Of a stretch of 64,000 bases of DNA, positions 25,863 to 34,223 are shown one piece after another (the stretch's first letter is position 1; the number at the start of each line of letters is the position of its first letter). A program made the translations under genes and the position numbers. The stretch lies in assembly GCF_016107625.1 (NCBI RefSeq), contig NZ_JABASV010000002.1, positions 310,001 through 374,000 of the forward strand, written 5' to 3'. The notes under the pieces were generated by a model that made no database searches, was not told where the DNA came from, and was given only the letters and a program-made list of their open reading frames with translations. The stretch comes from Vreelandella alkaliphila (GTDB taxonomy: Bacteria > Pseudomonadota > Gammaproteobacteria > Pseudomonadales > Halomonadaceae).

Positions 25863-26963
25863 ATGCATACATCACGTATCGCCATTATAGGCGCTGGGTT
25901 GGCGGGGCTGTATGCCGCGTATTTATTGGAACAACGGGGCATCAGCGATTATGTGATGCTGGAAGCACGAGAGCGGGTGGGTGGACGTATTGCAACGTTA
26001 ATACCCAGCGGAGAGGTGCCGGTGGTGGGGAGCGCAGAGTCTTTTGATTTAGGACCTTCTTGGTTTTGGCCTGAGTTTCAACAGGCGCTTGGAGCGCTGG
26101 TGGAATCGCTGGGGCTGTCATCGTTTGCCCAGTATGAAACTGGCGATATGCTTATGGAGCGCTCCCACCAAATGCCGCCGGTTCGCATGCAGGGCTTTGT
26201 AAATCAGCCGCCTTCTATGCGGCTACGGGGTGGCATGCAAGCGCTGATTGATGCATTGCATCAGCGCATTGGTCCTGAGCATATTTTTACCGGCCAGGCC
26301 GTTCAGTCGATGGCACTCACTTACAATTGTCGTGTGGAGATTCTGTGTACTTCTGGGCAGCGTTATAACGCCCAGCATGTGTTACTGGCTGTGCCGCCGA
26401 GATTAGCGGCGCAGGCAATGATGTTTTCACCGGCGTTACCTGAGGGGCTTACTCATCAGTGGGCGAGCACTGCTACCTGGATGGCCCCCCACGGCAAATA
26501 TGTCGCCCTGTACCCCACGCCTTTTTGGCGAGATGAGCATCTTTCGGGGGAGGCGCGCAGTCTACTGGGCCCGCTGGGTGAAATTCATGATATGTCTCAC
26601 CCAGATGGTCACGGCGCGCTGTTTGGCTTTTTTAGTTTGCCCGCCAGTACGCGAGCGCAACTTGGTGATAAGGCACTACGTCAGCACTGCCGCGCACAGC
26701 TGGCCAGGCTGTTTGGCCCTCAAGCTGCTAGCCCGAGAATGGATGTGATTAAAGACTGGGCGCAGGAGTCGTTCACCGCTACCTATGCTGATCAGATACC
26801 CATCGAGCATCACGGTACTGCGCCCCCTGCTCGGGCGGCTGATGGGCCTTGGGAGCCTCGCTTAACGGGTATTGGTAGCGAGTGGGGTAAGCACTATGCC
26901 GGCTACCTGGCTGGTGCCATTGAAGCCGCTGAGCGGGGCGTCGCGGATATGTTAGCAAAGTAG
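25863..26963 (+). CDS. FAD-dependent amine oxidase/oxidoreductase
   Basis: 366 residues from ATG 25863; the in-frame ATG at 25815 would add 16 residues before the conserved fold. FAD-binding IAIIGAGLAGLYAAYLLEQR followed by EARERVGGRIATL is the monoamine-oxidase/amine-oxidase signature. A C-terminal FAD segment, WGKHYAGYLAGAIEAAERG, is present. It is short (MAO-type enzymes are 450-500), with the substrate domain compact. Substrate cannot be inferred. Stands alone between divergent RND genes and convergent sulfurtransferase. Confidence 0.82.
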   Translation: MHTSRIAIIGAGLAGLYAAYLLEQRGISDYVMLEARERVGGRIATLIPSGEVPVVGSAESFDLGPSWFWPEFQQALGALVESLGLSSFAQYETGDMLMERSHQMPPVRMQGFVNQPPSMRLRGGMQALIDALHQRIGPEHIFTGQAVQSMALTYNCRVEILCTSGQRYNAQHVLLAVPPRLAAQAMMFSPALPEGLTHQWASTATWMAPHGKYVALYPTPFWRDEHLSGEARSLLGPLGEIHDMSHPDGHGALFGFFSLPASTRAQLGDKALRQHCRAQLARLFGPQAASPRMDVIKDWAQESFTATYADQIPIEHHGTAPPARAADGPWEPRLTGIGSEWGKHYAGYLAGAIEAAERGVADMLAK

Positions 26964-27108
26964 GGAGCTTGCCTTAGCGTTTGCCATCGTGTTGAGACTC
27001 ATAGCCTCTGTGTGCTTGGAGTGTAGCGAATTCAAGCCCGACGCTTGCTGTTTGCGTAGAGGTTTGTGAAGCGTCCATTGCTATTGGTCAGAGCCATTCA
27101 TACAAAGC

Positions 27109-27957
27109 CTAAGCCACTGGGAGTGACTCATCGCTCCCCCAGTCTGCCCAAGAACCGTCGTACAGCGATAGCTGATGGTATCCCACCAGTTCGGCGGCCA
27201 GCAGAATGATGCAGGCGGTGATGCCCGAGCCACAGGAAAACACCAGTTGGGGTTCACTGTTGGATTGGAGAGATGGAGCAAGCGCTATAAAGGTGGCCTT
27301 CAGCTCGCTAACAGGTTTAAAACAATTTCCCTCTAGCACCTCTGTAAAAGGCAGATTATGAGAATTGGGGATATGACCACTGCGCACCCCAGGTCGGGGT
27401 TCAGGTACCTGTGCCAGGAAGCGTGAACGCGATCGGGCATCAACAACGGTTACTTGGCTATCGTCCAGGTATTGCAAAACGTACGCTGAGTTTCGCACTC
27501 GGCTGTGATCAAGGTTGGCGACGAAGTTGCCGGGCTTGGTTGTCGTTTCCGCGATGGTAGAAACAACGTCCCGCTGTTCGGCTAGCCACTGTGGCAATCC
27601 TCCATCCAGTACAAAAACGTGTTCAACGCCCATTGATCGGAAAATCCACCAAGCCCGAGGCGCCGAATAGATGCCTTGGTTATCGTACAGTACGACGAGG
27701 CTTTCGGTCGTAATGCCTAGCTTTTGAGCTTCCTCAGTGACTTGCTCCTCTGTTGGAAAGGCGTGAGTCTGAGAAGAGCCGGTATCACAAAGCACACTTT
27801 CAAGATCGATCTGGCGGCTACCCGGTATCCACACCGGGCGATCATAGACGATAGGCTCTTTACCAATCACCGTCGCCATGCTCGCATCGATCAGCACTAA
27901 CCGTTCGTTATCTAGGTTGTCTTGCAGCCATTGGGTCGTCACAAGGGGGGATGACAT
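27109..27957 (-). CDS. sseA: thiosulfate/3-mercaptopyruvate sulfurtransferase
   Basis: 282 residues from ATG 27957, which has GGAGAAC just ahead; the upstream TTG is rejected. Two rhodanese domains. The second holds the catalytic loop FSCGSGITACIILLAAEL: C-G-S-G-x-T is the 3-mercaptopyruvate sulfurtransferase form (rhodaneses have C-R-x-G-x). It transfers sulfane sulfur from 3-mercaptopyruvate to thiols or cyanide. Sulfur-theme neighbour of the YeiH/YeiE pair to its right. Confidence 0.92.
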   Translation of the reverse strand: MSSPLVTTQWLQDNLDNERLVLIDASMATVIGKEPIVYDRPVWIPGSRQIDLESVLCDTGSSQTHAFPTEEQVTEEAQKLGITTESLVVLYDNQGIYSAPRAWWIFRSMGVEHVFVLDGGLPQWLAEQRDVVSTIAETTTKPGNFVANLDHSRVRNSAYVLQYLDDSQVTVVDARSRSRFLAQVPEPRPGVRSGHIPNSHNLPFTEVLEGNCFKPVSELKATFIALAPSLQSNSEPQLVFSCGSGITACIILLAAELVGYHQLSLYDGSWADWGSDESLPVA

Positions 27958-28151
27958 GATGTTCTCCAATCAGGGACTAGCAGTTTGTGCTATTCGGCGA
28001 TAAGCAGAAATGTGTTATAGCATCTCTACCGCAAACGCCGCTATCTGCCGTCGAGCGCTTGAAAACTCCACGCCTACTAAGTGAATTGGCTTGCCAGTCG
28101 CGCGGTGTTTATTGGCATAGTCGGATGAGAGCGTGATATCGCGCAGGTTGT

Positions 28152-29144
28152 TCAGCCCATCAGAAGCTGACTGGCTAGGCCACCTCCCACCAGCAGTAAG
28201 GCAAACAGGATGAACCCCAGTATAAAAGGGCGGATACCCAACTCCTTGAGCTTTTCGATTCGGGTTTCAAACCCCAGTGCGGCCATGGCCATGGTCAACG
28301 CAATCTGACCCGCCAGAACGAGTATCTGATGGAGGCCGCTAGGCAAGTGGATAACACTGTTGAACACAATCATGGCGATGAAGCCGAAGGCAAACCAGGG
28401 GATTACCGGCTTGCCCGCTGCTGACCCTGATTCACTGGCCTGCTGACGAAGCCACCATTGCCCGACGATCAATAGGAAGGGCAACAGCAGTATCACGCGA
28501 ACCATTTTGACAATGACCGCACTGGCCAATGCCTCGGGGCCCACCGCATCAGCAGCGGCCACGACCTGGGCGACTTCGTGGACAGTCGCGCCGATATAGA
28601 CCCCAAAGAGACCTTCGTTCATTCCCGCAAGCGGGTATAAAAGAGGGTAGACAAGCATTCCCATTGTGCCGAACAGCACGACAGTGGCGACGGCTATGGA
28701 GGAGGCCGCGGGCCGCGAACGAATGACCGTTTCGGTTGCGAGCACCGCCGCTGCACCGCAGATGGCACTGCCTGCACTTGTTAATAGTGTTGTTTCACGA
28801 TCCATACCCAGGATGCGGGTGCCGATCTGATAGCCGATGATGAGAACACTGCAGATCACCACCAGATCCAACAGCAACACCTTAAAACCAAGGGCGAAGA
28901 CCTGTTGCAGGGTTAATGACAGTCCAAACAGTACAATGCCGCCCCGCAGCAGCCAGCGGGTGGCGAATGTTAATCCTGGTTGAGTACTGGGAAGGCGGTG
29001 TGCAAGAGGCAGGTTACCCACAGCCAGGCCTAACAGTAAGGCGAATACCAATGGGCTAATACCTTTGGAAGCGAGTCCGGGGAGGTTAGCCAAGCCAAAA
29101 CCTGCCAAGGTTAGGGTGCTACACAGAATCAGACCTTGCCACAT
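28152..29144 (-). CDS. yeiH: YeiH-family putative sulfate/sulfite exporter
   Basis: 330 residues from ATG 29144 (AAGAGAAAG upstream); 12 extra residues from a weaker start are not used. About ten transmembrane helices; ALLLGLAVGNLPLAHRLPST, LLDLVVICSVLIIGYQIGTR, SAGSAICGAAAVLATETVI and GVYIGATVHEVAQVVAAADA are family signatures (UPF0324/PSE). Family members are proposed sulfate exporters; in E. coli yeiH is divergent to the sulfite-responsive LysR yeiE, exactly as here. A palindromic operator lies between the two genes. Confidence 0.9.
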   Translation of the reverse strand: MWQGLILCSTLTLAGFGLANLPGLASKGISPLVFALLLGLAVGNLPLAHRLPSTQPGLTFATRWLLRGGIVLFGLSLTLQQVFALGFKVLLLDLVVICSVLIIGYQIGTRILGMDRETTLLTSAGSAICGAAAVLATETVIRSRPAASSIAVATVVLFGTMGMLVYPLLYPLAGMNEGLFGVYIGATVHEVAQVVAAADAVGPEALASAVIVKMVRVILLLPFLLIVGQWWLRQQASESGSAAGKPVIPWFAFGFIAMIVFNSVIHLPSGLHQILVLAGQIALTMAMAALGFETRIEKLKELGIRPFILGFILFALLLVGGGLASQLLMG

Positions 29145-29196
29145 GATGCTTTCTCTTGTTGGTGCGTACGTGGCTAGCATAGGGGCAAAAATGCTG

Positions 29197-29220
29197 TATG
29201 GTTATCAACATATAACCATA
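29197..29220. promoter_or_regulatory. 24-bp palindromic operator between yeiH and yeiE
   Basis: TATGGTTAT (29197-29205) and ATAACCATA (29212-29220) are perfect inverted repeats with a six-base CAACAT spacer. The centre is 35 bp from the yeiE ATG and 64 bp from yeiH. Divergent LysR genes normally bind such a T-N11-A-type palindrome, here TTAT-N8-ATAA. Very likely the YeiE binding site. Confidence 0.8.
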
Positions 29221-29243
29221 TGGCTGTTCGGTAAAAACGATAT

Positions 29244-30164
29244 ATGACCCCTCATGTGACTTTTCGCCAGTTACAGGTTTTTGTCGCTGTTGCTCGTGAC
29301 GGCACGGTTATTGCTGCTGCTGATCACTTAAAGCTATCTCAATCAACTATTAGCCAATCGCTCTCAGACCTTGAGCGTCACCTGGGTGTCGAGCTCTTCG
29401 AGCGGCTTGGCCGACGCTTGCAACTCAATAGTATGGGAAGCTACCTATTACCCCGTGCCGAGCGCCTTCTGGAAGGCATGGCCGATTTTGTTGCTGTCGC
29501 TGAGGACCCTGAAAGCCAATTGCAGGGCACGCTTAATATATCGGCCAGCGCTACCACAGGTACCTATCTGCTTCCCCCTCTGGCTGGATACTTCAGCAAT
29601 CAGAACCCGAGGGTGGATCTTCGGCTACGATTGCGTAATACCGGAGAGGTGATTACGGATCTGCTGCGTTTTGATGCTGATTTGGGGCTGATCGAAGGGC
29701 AGTGCCACGAATCGCGCCTGAAGAGTGAAACATGGTGCGAAGACCAGCTTGTGATTGTCTGTTCCCCACAGCATTCCCTTGCCAGCAAGGAGTGGCTTGA
29801 TGACGCTGATATTAGAGCTGCCGCCTGGATACTGCGTGAACCTGGGTCAGGCACGCGTGAAGTATTTGAGGCCGCTGTGTTACATCATGTCGAACGATTG
29901 CAGGTGCGCATGGAACTCAGTCAGCATGAAGCCATCAAGCAAGCAGTGAAAGCTGGCCTCGGTTTGGGCTGCCTCTCTCATCGCAGTGTGGAAGGGGAGC
30001 TTGAAAGAGGGGAGTTGGTTGCGCTGAACAGTGGGTTAAAGCTAACCAGGATTTTTTCATTGGTGTGGCATCCAGAGCGTTATCGGAGCCCGTTGTGGCA
30101 AGCGTTTAAGGTTTTTTTGATCGATAATCATGGCAATCCTCCGAAGCCAGGCAGGCCACAATAA
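29244..30164 (+). CDS. yeiE: LysR-family regulator, YeiE-like
   Basis: 306 residues. N-terminal HTH (VFVAVARDGTVIAAADHLKL, SQSTISQSLSDLERHLGV) and a C-terminal substrate-binding domain. Family: YeiE controls sulfite/sulfate efflux and cysteine-related genes. The ligand pocket cannot be read from sequence. The start at ATG 29244 follows a TATGA-like context with no strong Shine-Dalgarno. Divergent from yeiH across 99 bp containing a good operator. Confidence 0.9.
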   Translation: MTPHVTFRQLQVFVAVARDGTVIAAADHLKLSQSTISQSLSDLERHLGVELFERLGRRLQLNSMGSYLLPRAERLLEGMADFVAVAEDPESQLQGTLNISASATTGTYLLPPLAGYFSNQNPRVDLRLRLRNTGEVITDLLRFDADLGLIEGQCHESRLKSETWCEDQLVIVCSPQHSLASKEWLDDADIRAAAWILREPGSGTREVFEAAVLHHVERLQVRMELSQHEAIKQAVKAGLGLGCLSHRSVEGELERGELVALNSGLKLTRIFSLVWHPERYRSPLWQAFKVFLIDNHGNPPKPGRPQ

Positions 30165-30343
30165 CTGGGTTCGAAATGTACAGCTAAGATGTCGTGCACA
30201 GAGCCTATTGATGACACTGCTTTTTACGTTCAGGCTGTTCGTAAATGGCATCAATTTGGTCACATCAGAAGCTCATCAGAAAGTACGCTTCTTAAAAGTC
30301 ACGTTTGCAGATGCCTTAACGACGGCGATTTGTTCCCAGAGAA

Positions 30344-30385
30344 GCCTGCGGTGCACGTCAGGTTAATTGACAGTACACCGCAGGC
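30344..30385. terminator. 10-bp inverted repeat after yeiE
   Basis: GCCTGCGGTG (30344-30353) pairs with CACCGCAGGC (30376-30385) around a 22-base loop, 180 bp beyond the yeiE stop. No T-run follows. Spacer 30165-30564 has no gene I can support; the 76-residue frame 30189-30419 has no ribosome binding site. Confidence 0.45.
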
Positions 30386-30486
30386 CAAACACTTATCGGT
30401 TGTAGAAGCTATTGTTTAGGTGCATCAGCGCTTTCTCACGGGACAATAAAAACTACCCCCATAATAGCGGTTCACTACTCAATAAC

Positions 30487-30511
30487 ATTTCTCTTTAAAT
30501 TACAGAGAAAT
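30487..30511. promoter_or_regulatory. palindrome upstream of NCS1 permease
   Basis: ATTTCTCT (30487-30494) and AGAGAAAT (30504-30511), nine-base spacer. It lies 54 bp upstream of the permease start in a promoter position and may bind a regulator such as the AraC protein encoded downstream. Confidence 0.4.
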
Positions 30512-30564
30512 TGTTGCTGGACTGTTGTTTCTAAAATAAACGAAACAATATAAAGGAAAGTGAA

Positions 30565-31914
30565 ATGAGTAATAAAAATCAAAATAAATCATCTGATCTC
30601 GACTTCTCAGAACGGCCGGTTCCACTCGAAGGCAGGATGCCTAAATTAAATTTAATGATGGCTTGGTGGGCAGTTTGTAGCGCCATTTTTTATATGGTGG
30701 TGGCAGCGGCCATGGCCCGTAGTTATGGCACTACTAACGCACTGATCGGTATTGTGCTGACGGTGATTGCCTATGGCGTTATTAATGGTGTAATCAGTCG
30801 CTACTCAATGAAAACAGGGTTAACAGTTGCTTTGTTTTCAAAAATTTTATTTGGCCATTTTGGTGCTGTAGTTGCAACTTTAATATTTTTTGCAACAGCT
30901 CTCTATTACGCCGTTTTTGAAGGTTACGTTATGGCCCTGGTGCTCTCTGAATGGAGCGGCACTCTTCCCATGGCTGTAGCTACTGCAATCGTGGTGTTTT
31001 TTGGGATTGCATTGATATTTGGAAGTGTGCAGCACTGGCTCGATAAGTTTAATGGTGTGCTATTGCCGGTCTATGTAGTAGGAATGTTGATTGCGGTTGG
31101 CATGGCGATCGCTGAGTTTGGTTATCCCACTGGTTGGCTGACGCGTGTACCAGACAGTGGCGCCCCAAGCTTGGGGTGGTTACATACCTTTGCCTACTAT
31201 ATGGGTGTCTGGGTATTAATGATGTTTACCTTTGACTATGCGCGGTTTGGACGTACTGAAGACTCCGGCTTTCACACTCATATCACTTTTGGTATTCCTT
31301 TCTACGCTATGACCTTCCTATTTAGTGGGGTGGTAGGCATTTTATTAGACTCTATGATACCTACGGACGGTCTTTCCGAAGCATCAATCGTATTAGGGTT
31401 ACTGGAGTTGATGGGATTTGGTGGTTTGTTGCTGGTTTGGGTGACACAGAGTCGTATCAATACGGCCAACTTCTATCTTGCAACCGTCAATTTTGAATCC
31501 TTTATCCGCAAAGTAACAGGCATTCAGATGTCAAAAGTGGTTGCTGGGTGCGCTATTGGTGTCATTGCTTATGTATTGATGATGGCAGATGTATTTTCGT
31601 ACATCCTCCAGGCGTTGGCATATCAAGGGGTCTTTGTGGTTGCTTGGGTGGGCGTCGCATTAGCGCATATCTTATCCAAAACCTATCAGGATCGTTTCAA
31701 TGGTCATGTCGAATTAGATAACGCCTATATACCTGCCTTTAATCCTTGTGGTTTGCTGGCCTGGTGTGGCGCCACATTGACGGGCATTGTGATAATGAAT
31801 ATTCCTGCTATCGCTGGCTTCTCTGCTCCAGCCACTTTTGCTTTTGCCTATGTTGCTTATAGTCTTGGTCTAAAGTTTGCAAGAGAAGAGTGGTATGTTG
31901 CTAGTCTTAAATAG
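30565..31914 (+). CDS. NCS1-family (cytosine permease-like) transporter
   Basis: 449 residues with about 12 helices. N-terminal charged tail precedes LNLMMAWWAVCSAIFYMVVA. Conserved NCS1 segments include FGIPFYAMTFLFSGVVGI and VTQSRINTANFYLATVNFES (substrate/cation binding). NCS1 permeases import nucleobases, hydantoins or related small heterocycles with H+ or Na+. Immediately followed by HyuA/HyuB, supporting a hydantoin- or lactam-type substrate (inference). Start ATG 30565 follows AAAGGAAAG. Confidence 0.85.
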   Translation: MSNKNQNKSSDLDFSERPVPLEGRMPKLNLMMAWWAVCSAIFYMVVAAAMARSYGTTNALIGIVLTVIAYGVINGVISRYSMKTGLTVALFSKILFGHFGAVVATLIFFATALYYAVFEGYVMALVLSEWSGTLPMAVATAIVVFFGIALIFGSVQHWLDKFNGVLLPVYVVGMLIAVGMAIAEFGYPTGWLTRVPDSGAPSLGWLHTFAYYMGVWVLMMFTFDYARFGRTEDSGFHTHITFGIPFYAMTFLFSGVVGILLDSMIPTDGLSEASIVLGLLELMGFGGLLLVWVTQSRINTANFYLATVNFESFIRKVTGIQMSKVVAGCAIGVIAYVLMMADVFSYILQALAYQGVFVVAWVGVALAHILSKTYQDRFNGHVELDNAYIPAFNPCGLLAWCGATLTGIVIMNIPAIAGFSAPATFAFAYVAYSLGLKFAREEWYVASLK

Positions 31915-32177
31915 TAGCACCCAATCGACTTCACCCCCAGATTGAATAGAGCTTTGCGTGGGCAGTTGAGAGCAAGTTGCTAAATTTTAGAGCAGCTCTG
32001 TCCACGTTTTTTTAAGACTTTTTTTAATAGCTTGTTAATACGTTTTTTACTGGTTATTAATAAGAGTTCTTTATTTTAGATGGTGTTGGTGTGTTTGTGT
32101 TGGTGTGAAAATATAAATATATATTTTCTTCTTATCTCAAGCGAAAAAAATGAGTAAAACAATTATAAGGAGTCGAT

Positions 32178-34223
32178 ATGCCTGATATTAGAGTTGCCGT
32201 TGACGCAGGTGGAACTTTCACTGACGTGTGTATTTATAACTCGTCCACTCAAGAATTTCGTGTCACTAAAGTACCCTCTACGCCAAATAACCCCATGCAG
32301 GCAGTGATCAATGGGGTTAGGCGAGGTGAAATCGAACTGGCTGATGTAGACCTGTTCTTTCATGGAACGACTGTCGCTACGAATGCGTTGATTACACGAC
32401 GCTTCCCAAAGGCATCTTTGGTGACGACCAAAGGCTTCCGTGATGTTATCGAAATCCGCGATGGTACTAAAGATAATCTCTGGGATGCTTATGCGGATGT
32501 AAGCGGCCCCTATATTCGGCGGCGTGATCGCTTTGAGGTCACTGAGCGCGTTGATTATGCCGGTGAAATTGTCACCCCGCTGAATGAGCAGGAGGCGAGA
32601 GAGCTGGCACGTAAACTTAAGCGACGAGGCACCACAACGATCGCTGTATGTTTTATGAATTCTTATGCCAATGCACATAATGAGCAGCGCATGCGTCAGA
32701 TTCTCGAAGAAGAGATTCCCGGCGCCAATGTATCTACGTCCTCAGAGATACTGCCCGAAATTTTTGAGCATGATCGTTTTAATACTGCAGTAGCCAATAC
32801 GGTATTAGGGCCGCTGGTATCCGATTATGTTAAGCAGTTGGATGATGAGTTGACAGCTGGTGGCTACGTCAATGATTTACTGCTTTTACACTCTGGTGGC
32901 GGATCGATGACACCAGCGATGGCCAAACATTTTCCTGTACGTCTGGCAGCATCTGGCATTGCGGCCGGTGCCATTGCAGCTAAGCATATCGCCGAACAGT
33001 GCGGCTACCAAAATGCAGTCGGCCTGGATATGGGCGGGACATCAACAGATATTTCCCTAATCCATGATGGTGAACTGCGGGTAACCAAGCAGTGGGGTGT
33101 GGAGTACGGCCACCCAATTGTATTTCCTAGTATCGAGGTGCTGACCATTGGTGCTGGCGGCGGCTCGCTAGCCCATATCGATATTGCTGGTGCCTTACGC
33201 AATGGGCCCCAATCAGCTGGCGCGGATCCAGGTCCAGCTTGCTACGAGCGTGGTGGCATGGAGCCTACTAATACTGATGCCAACATAGCATTAAATCGCC
33301 TGGGTACTAGCTTGGCCGGTGGAGCACTAGAGCTTAACCGAGATAAAGCTATTGACGCGATCAAAGATAAAATCGGCCAACCGCTATCGCTAGAAACAGC
33401 CGAGGCTGCCCAAGCTATCCTAAAGGTAGCGAATGCCAACATGGCGGATGCTGTTCGCTTAGTTTCCATTCGCCGTGGTCTCGATCCGCGTGATTTTGCC
33501 CTGATTGCTTTTGGAGGAGCAGGTGCATTGCATGGCGCTGAAGTTGCCAGAGAGCTTGGTATCCCTGCAGTGATCATACCGCCCAATCCGGGGGTTACAT
33601 CAGCCATGGGCTGCTTGCTAGTGGATATCCAGCATGATCTGTCGATGATGTATACCGCATCCGCTGATAGCGCTGATACTAATGATCTTGAGCATCAGTT
33701 CTGTGGCCTGGAGAAGGAGGCAGCCGATCGCCTGCGCCATGAAAACGTTGCGGATGAAGATGTCGTGCTTCAGCGAGGGATTTCAATGCGCTACCAGGGG
33801 CAATGGCGTTCACTGCAAGTGCCGATGAATAACAGCGCCCACTCACTAAAAGATGCGATGGAAACCTTTCATCAGGAGCATGAACGCCAGTTCTCATTCC
33901 GCCAGGATACACAGCCGGTCGAAATCTATCAGTTGCATCTTCGTGCCATTGGTAAAACTCCTAAGCCGTCGTTCACGCCCTTTGAAAAGATTGTCGGTGT
34001 AACCGTAGAGTCGCATGCCCAGAGGGATGTGTTCTTTGATGGCCAGTGGCACGCCACGCCCATTTATCAACGTGAAACACTTCCACCCGGTTTTGAACTG
34101 GCAGGCCCAGCGATTATTGATCAGTTGGATTCTACAACTGTCGTTCCCCCTAACACGACGGCGTTCATTGATGAGTGGAAAAACATCCGGATTCAGATCA
34201 TCGCAACAGGAGAGCGCGCATGA
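32178..34223 (+). CDS. hydantoinase A/oxoprolinase subunit (HyuA-type)
   Basis: 681 residues. ASKHA ATP-binding pattern: VAVDAGGTFTDVCIYNSS near the N-terminus and GLDMGGTSTDISLIHDGELR in the middle, with FHGTTVATNALITRR between. The family phosphorylates or activates hydantoins, 5-oxoproline, acetone or acetophenone in partnership with a HyuB subunit. ATG 32178 follows AAGGAGTC. It overlaps HyuB by four bases. It could equally serve N-methylhydantoin or oxoproline; the substrate is not determined. GC content is a bit lower than in the sulfur genes, hinting that this unit was acquired. Confidence 0.9.
   Translation: MPDIRVAVDAGGTFTDVCIYNSSTQEFRVTKVPSTPNNPMQAVINGVRRGEIELADVDLFFHGTTVATNALITRRFPKASLVTTKGFRDVIEIRDGTKDNLWDAYADVSGPYIRRRDRFEVTERVDYAGEIVTPLNEQEARELARKLKRRGTTTIAVCFMNSYANAHNEQRMRQILEEEIPGANVSTSSEILPEIFEHDRFNTAVANTVLGPLVSDYVKQLDDELTAGGYVNDLLLLHSGGGSMTPAMAKHFPVRLAASGIAAGAIAAKHIAEQCGYQNAVGLDMGGTSTDISLIHDGELRVTKQWGVEYGHPIVFPSIEVLTIGAGGGSLAHIDIAGALRNGPQSAGADPGPACYERGGMEPTNTDANIALNRLGTSLAGGALELNRDKAIDAIKDKIGQPLSLETAEAAQAILKVANANMADAVRLVSIRRGLDPRDFALIAFGGAGALHGAEVARELGIPAVIIPPNPGVTSAMGCLLVDIQHDLSMMYTASADSADTNDLEHQFCGLEKEAADRLRHENVADEDVVLQRGISMRYQGQWRSLQVPMNNSAHSLKDAMETFHQEHERQFSFRQDTQPVEIYQLHLRAIGKTPKPSFTPFEKIVGVTVESHAQRDVFFDGQWHATPIYQRETLPPGFELAGPAIIDQLDSTTVVPPNTTAFIDEWKNIRIQIIATGERA

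Noticed and set aside
30189..30419. 76-residue plus-strand frame after yeiE
   Set aside because: No ribosome site, contains a hairpin, and composition is not protein-like.
32163..32678. 171-residue minus-strand frame antisense to hyuA
   Set aside because: Fully inside the well-supported hyuA frame; no ribosome site or recognised product.
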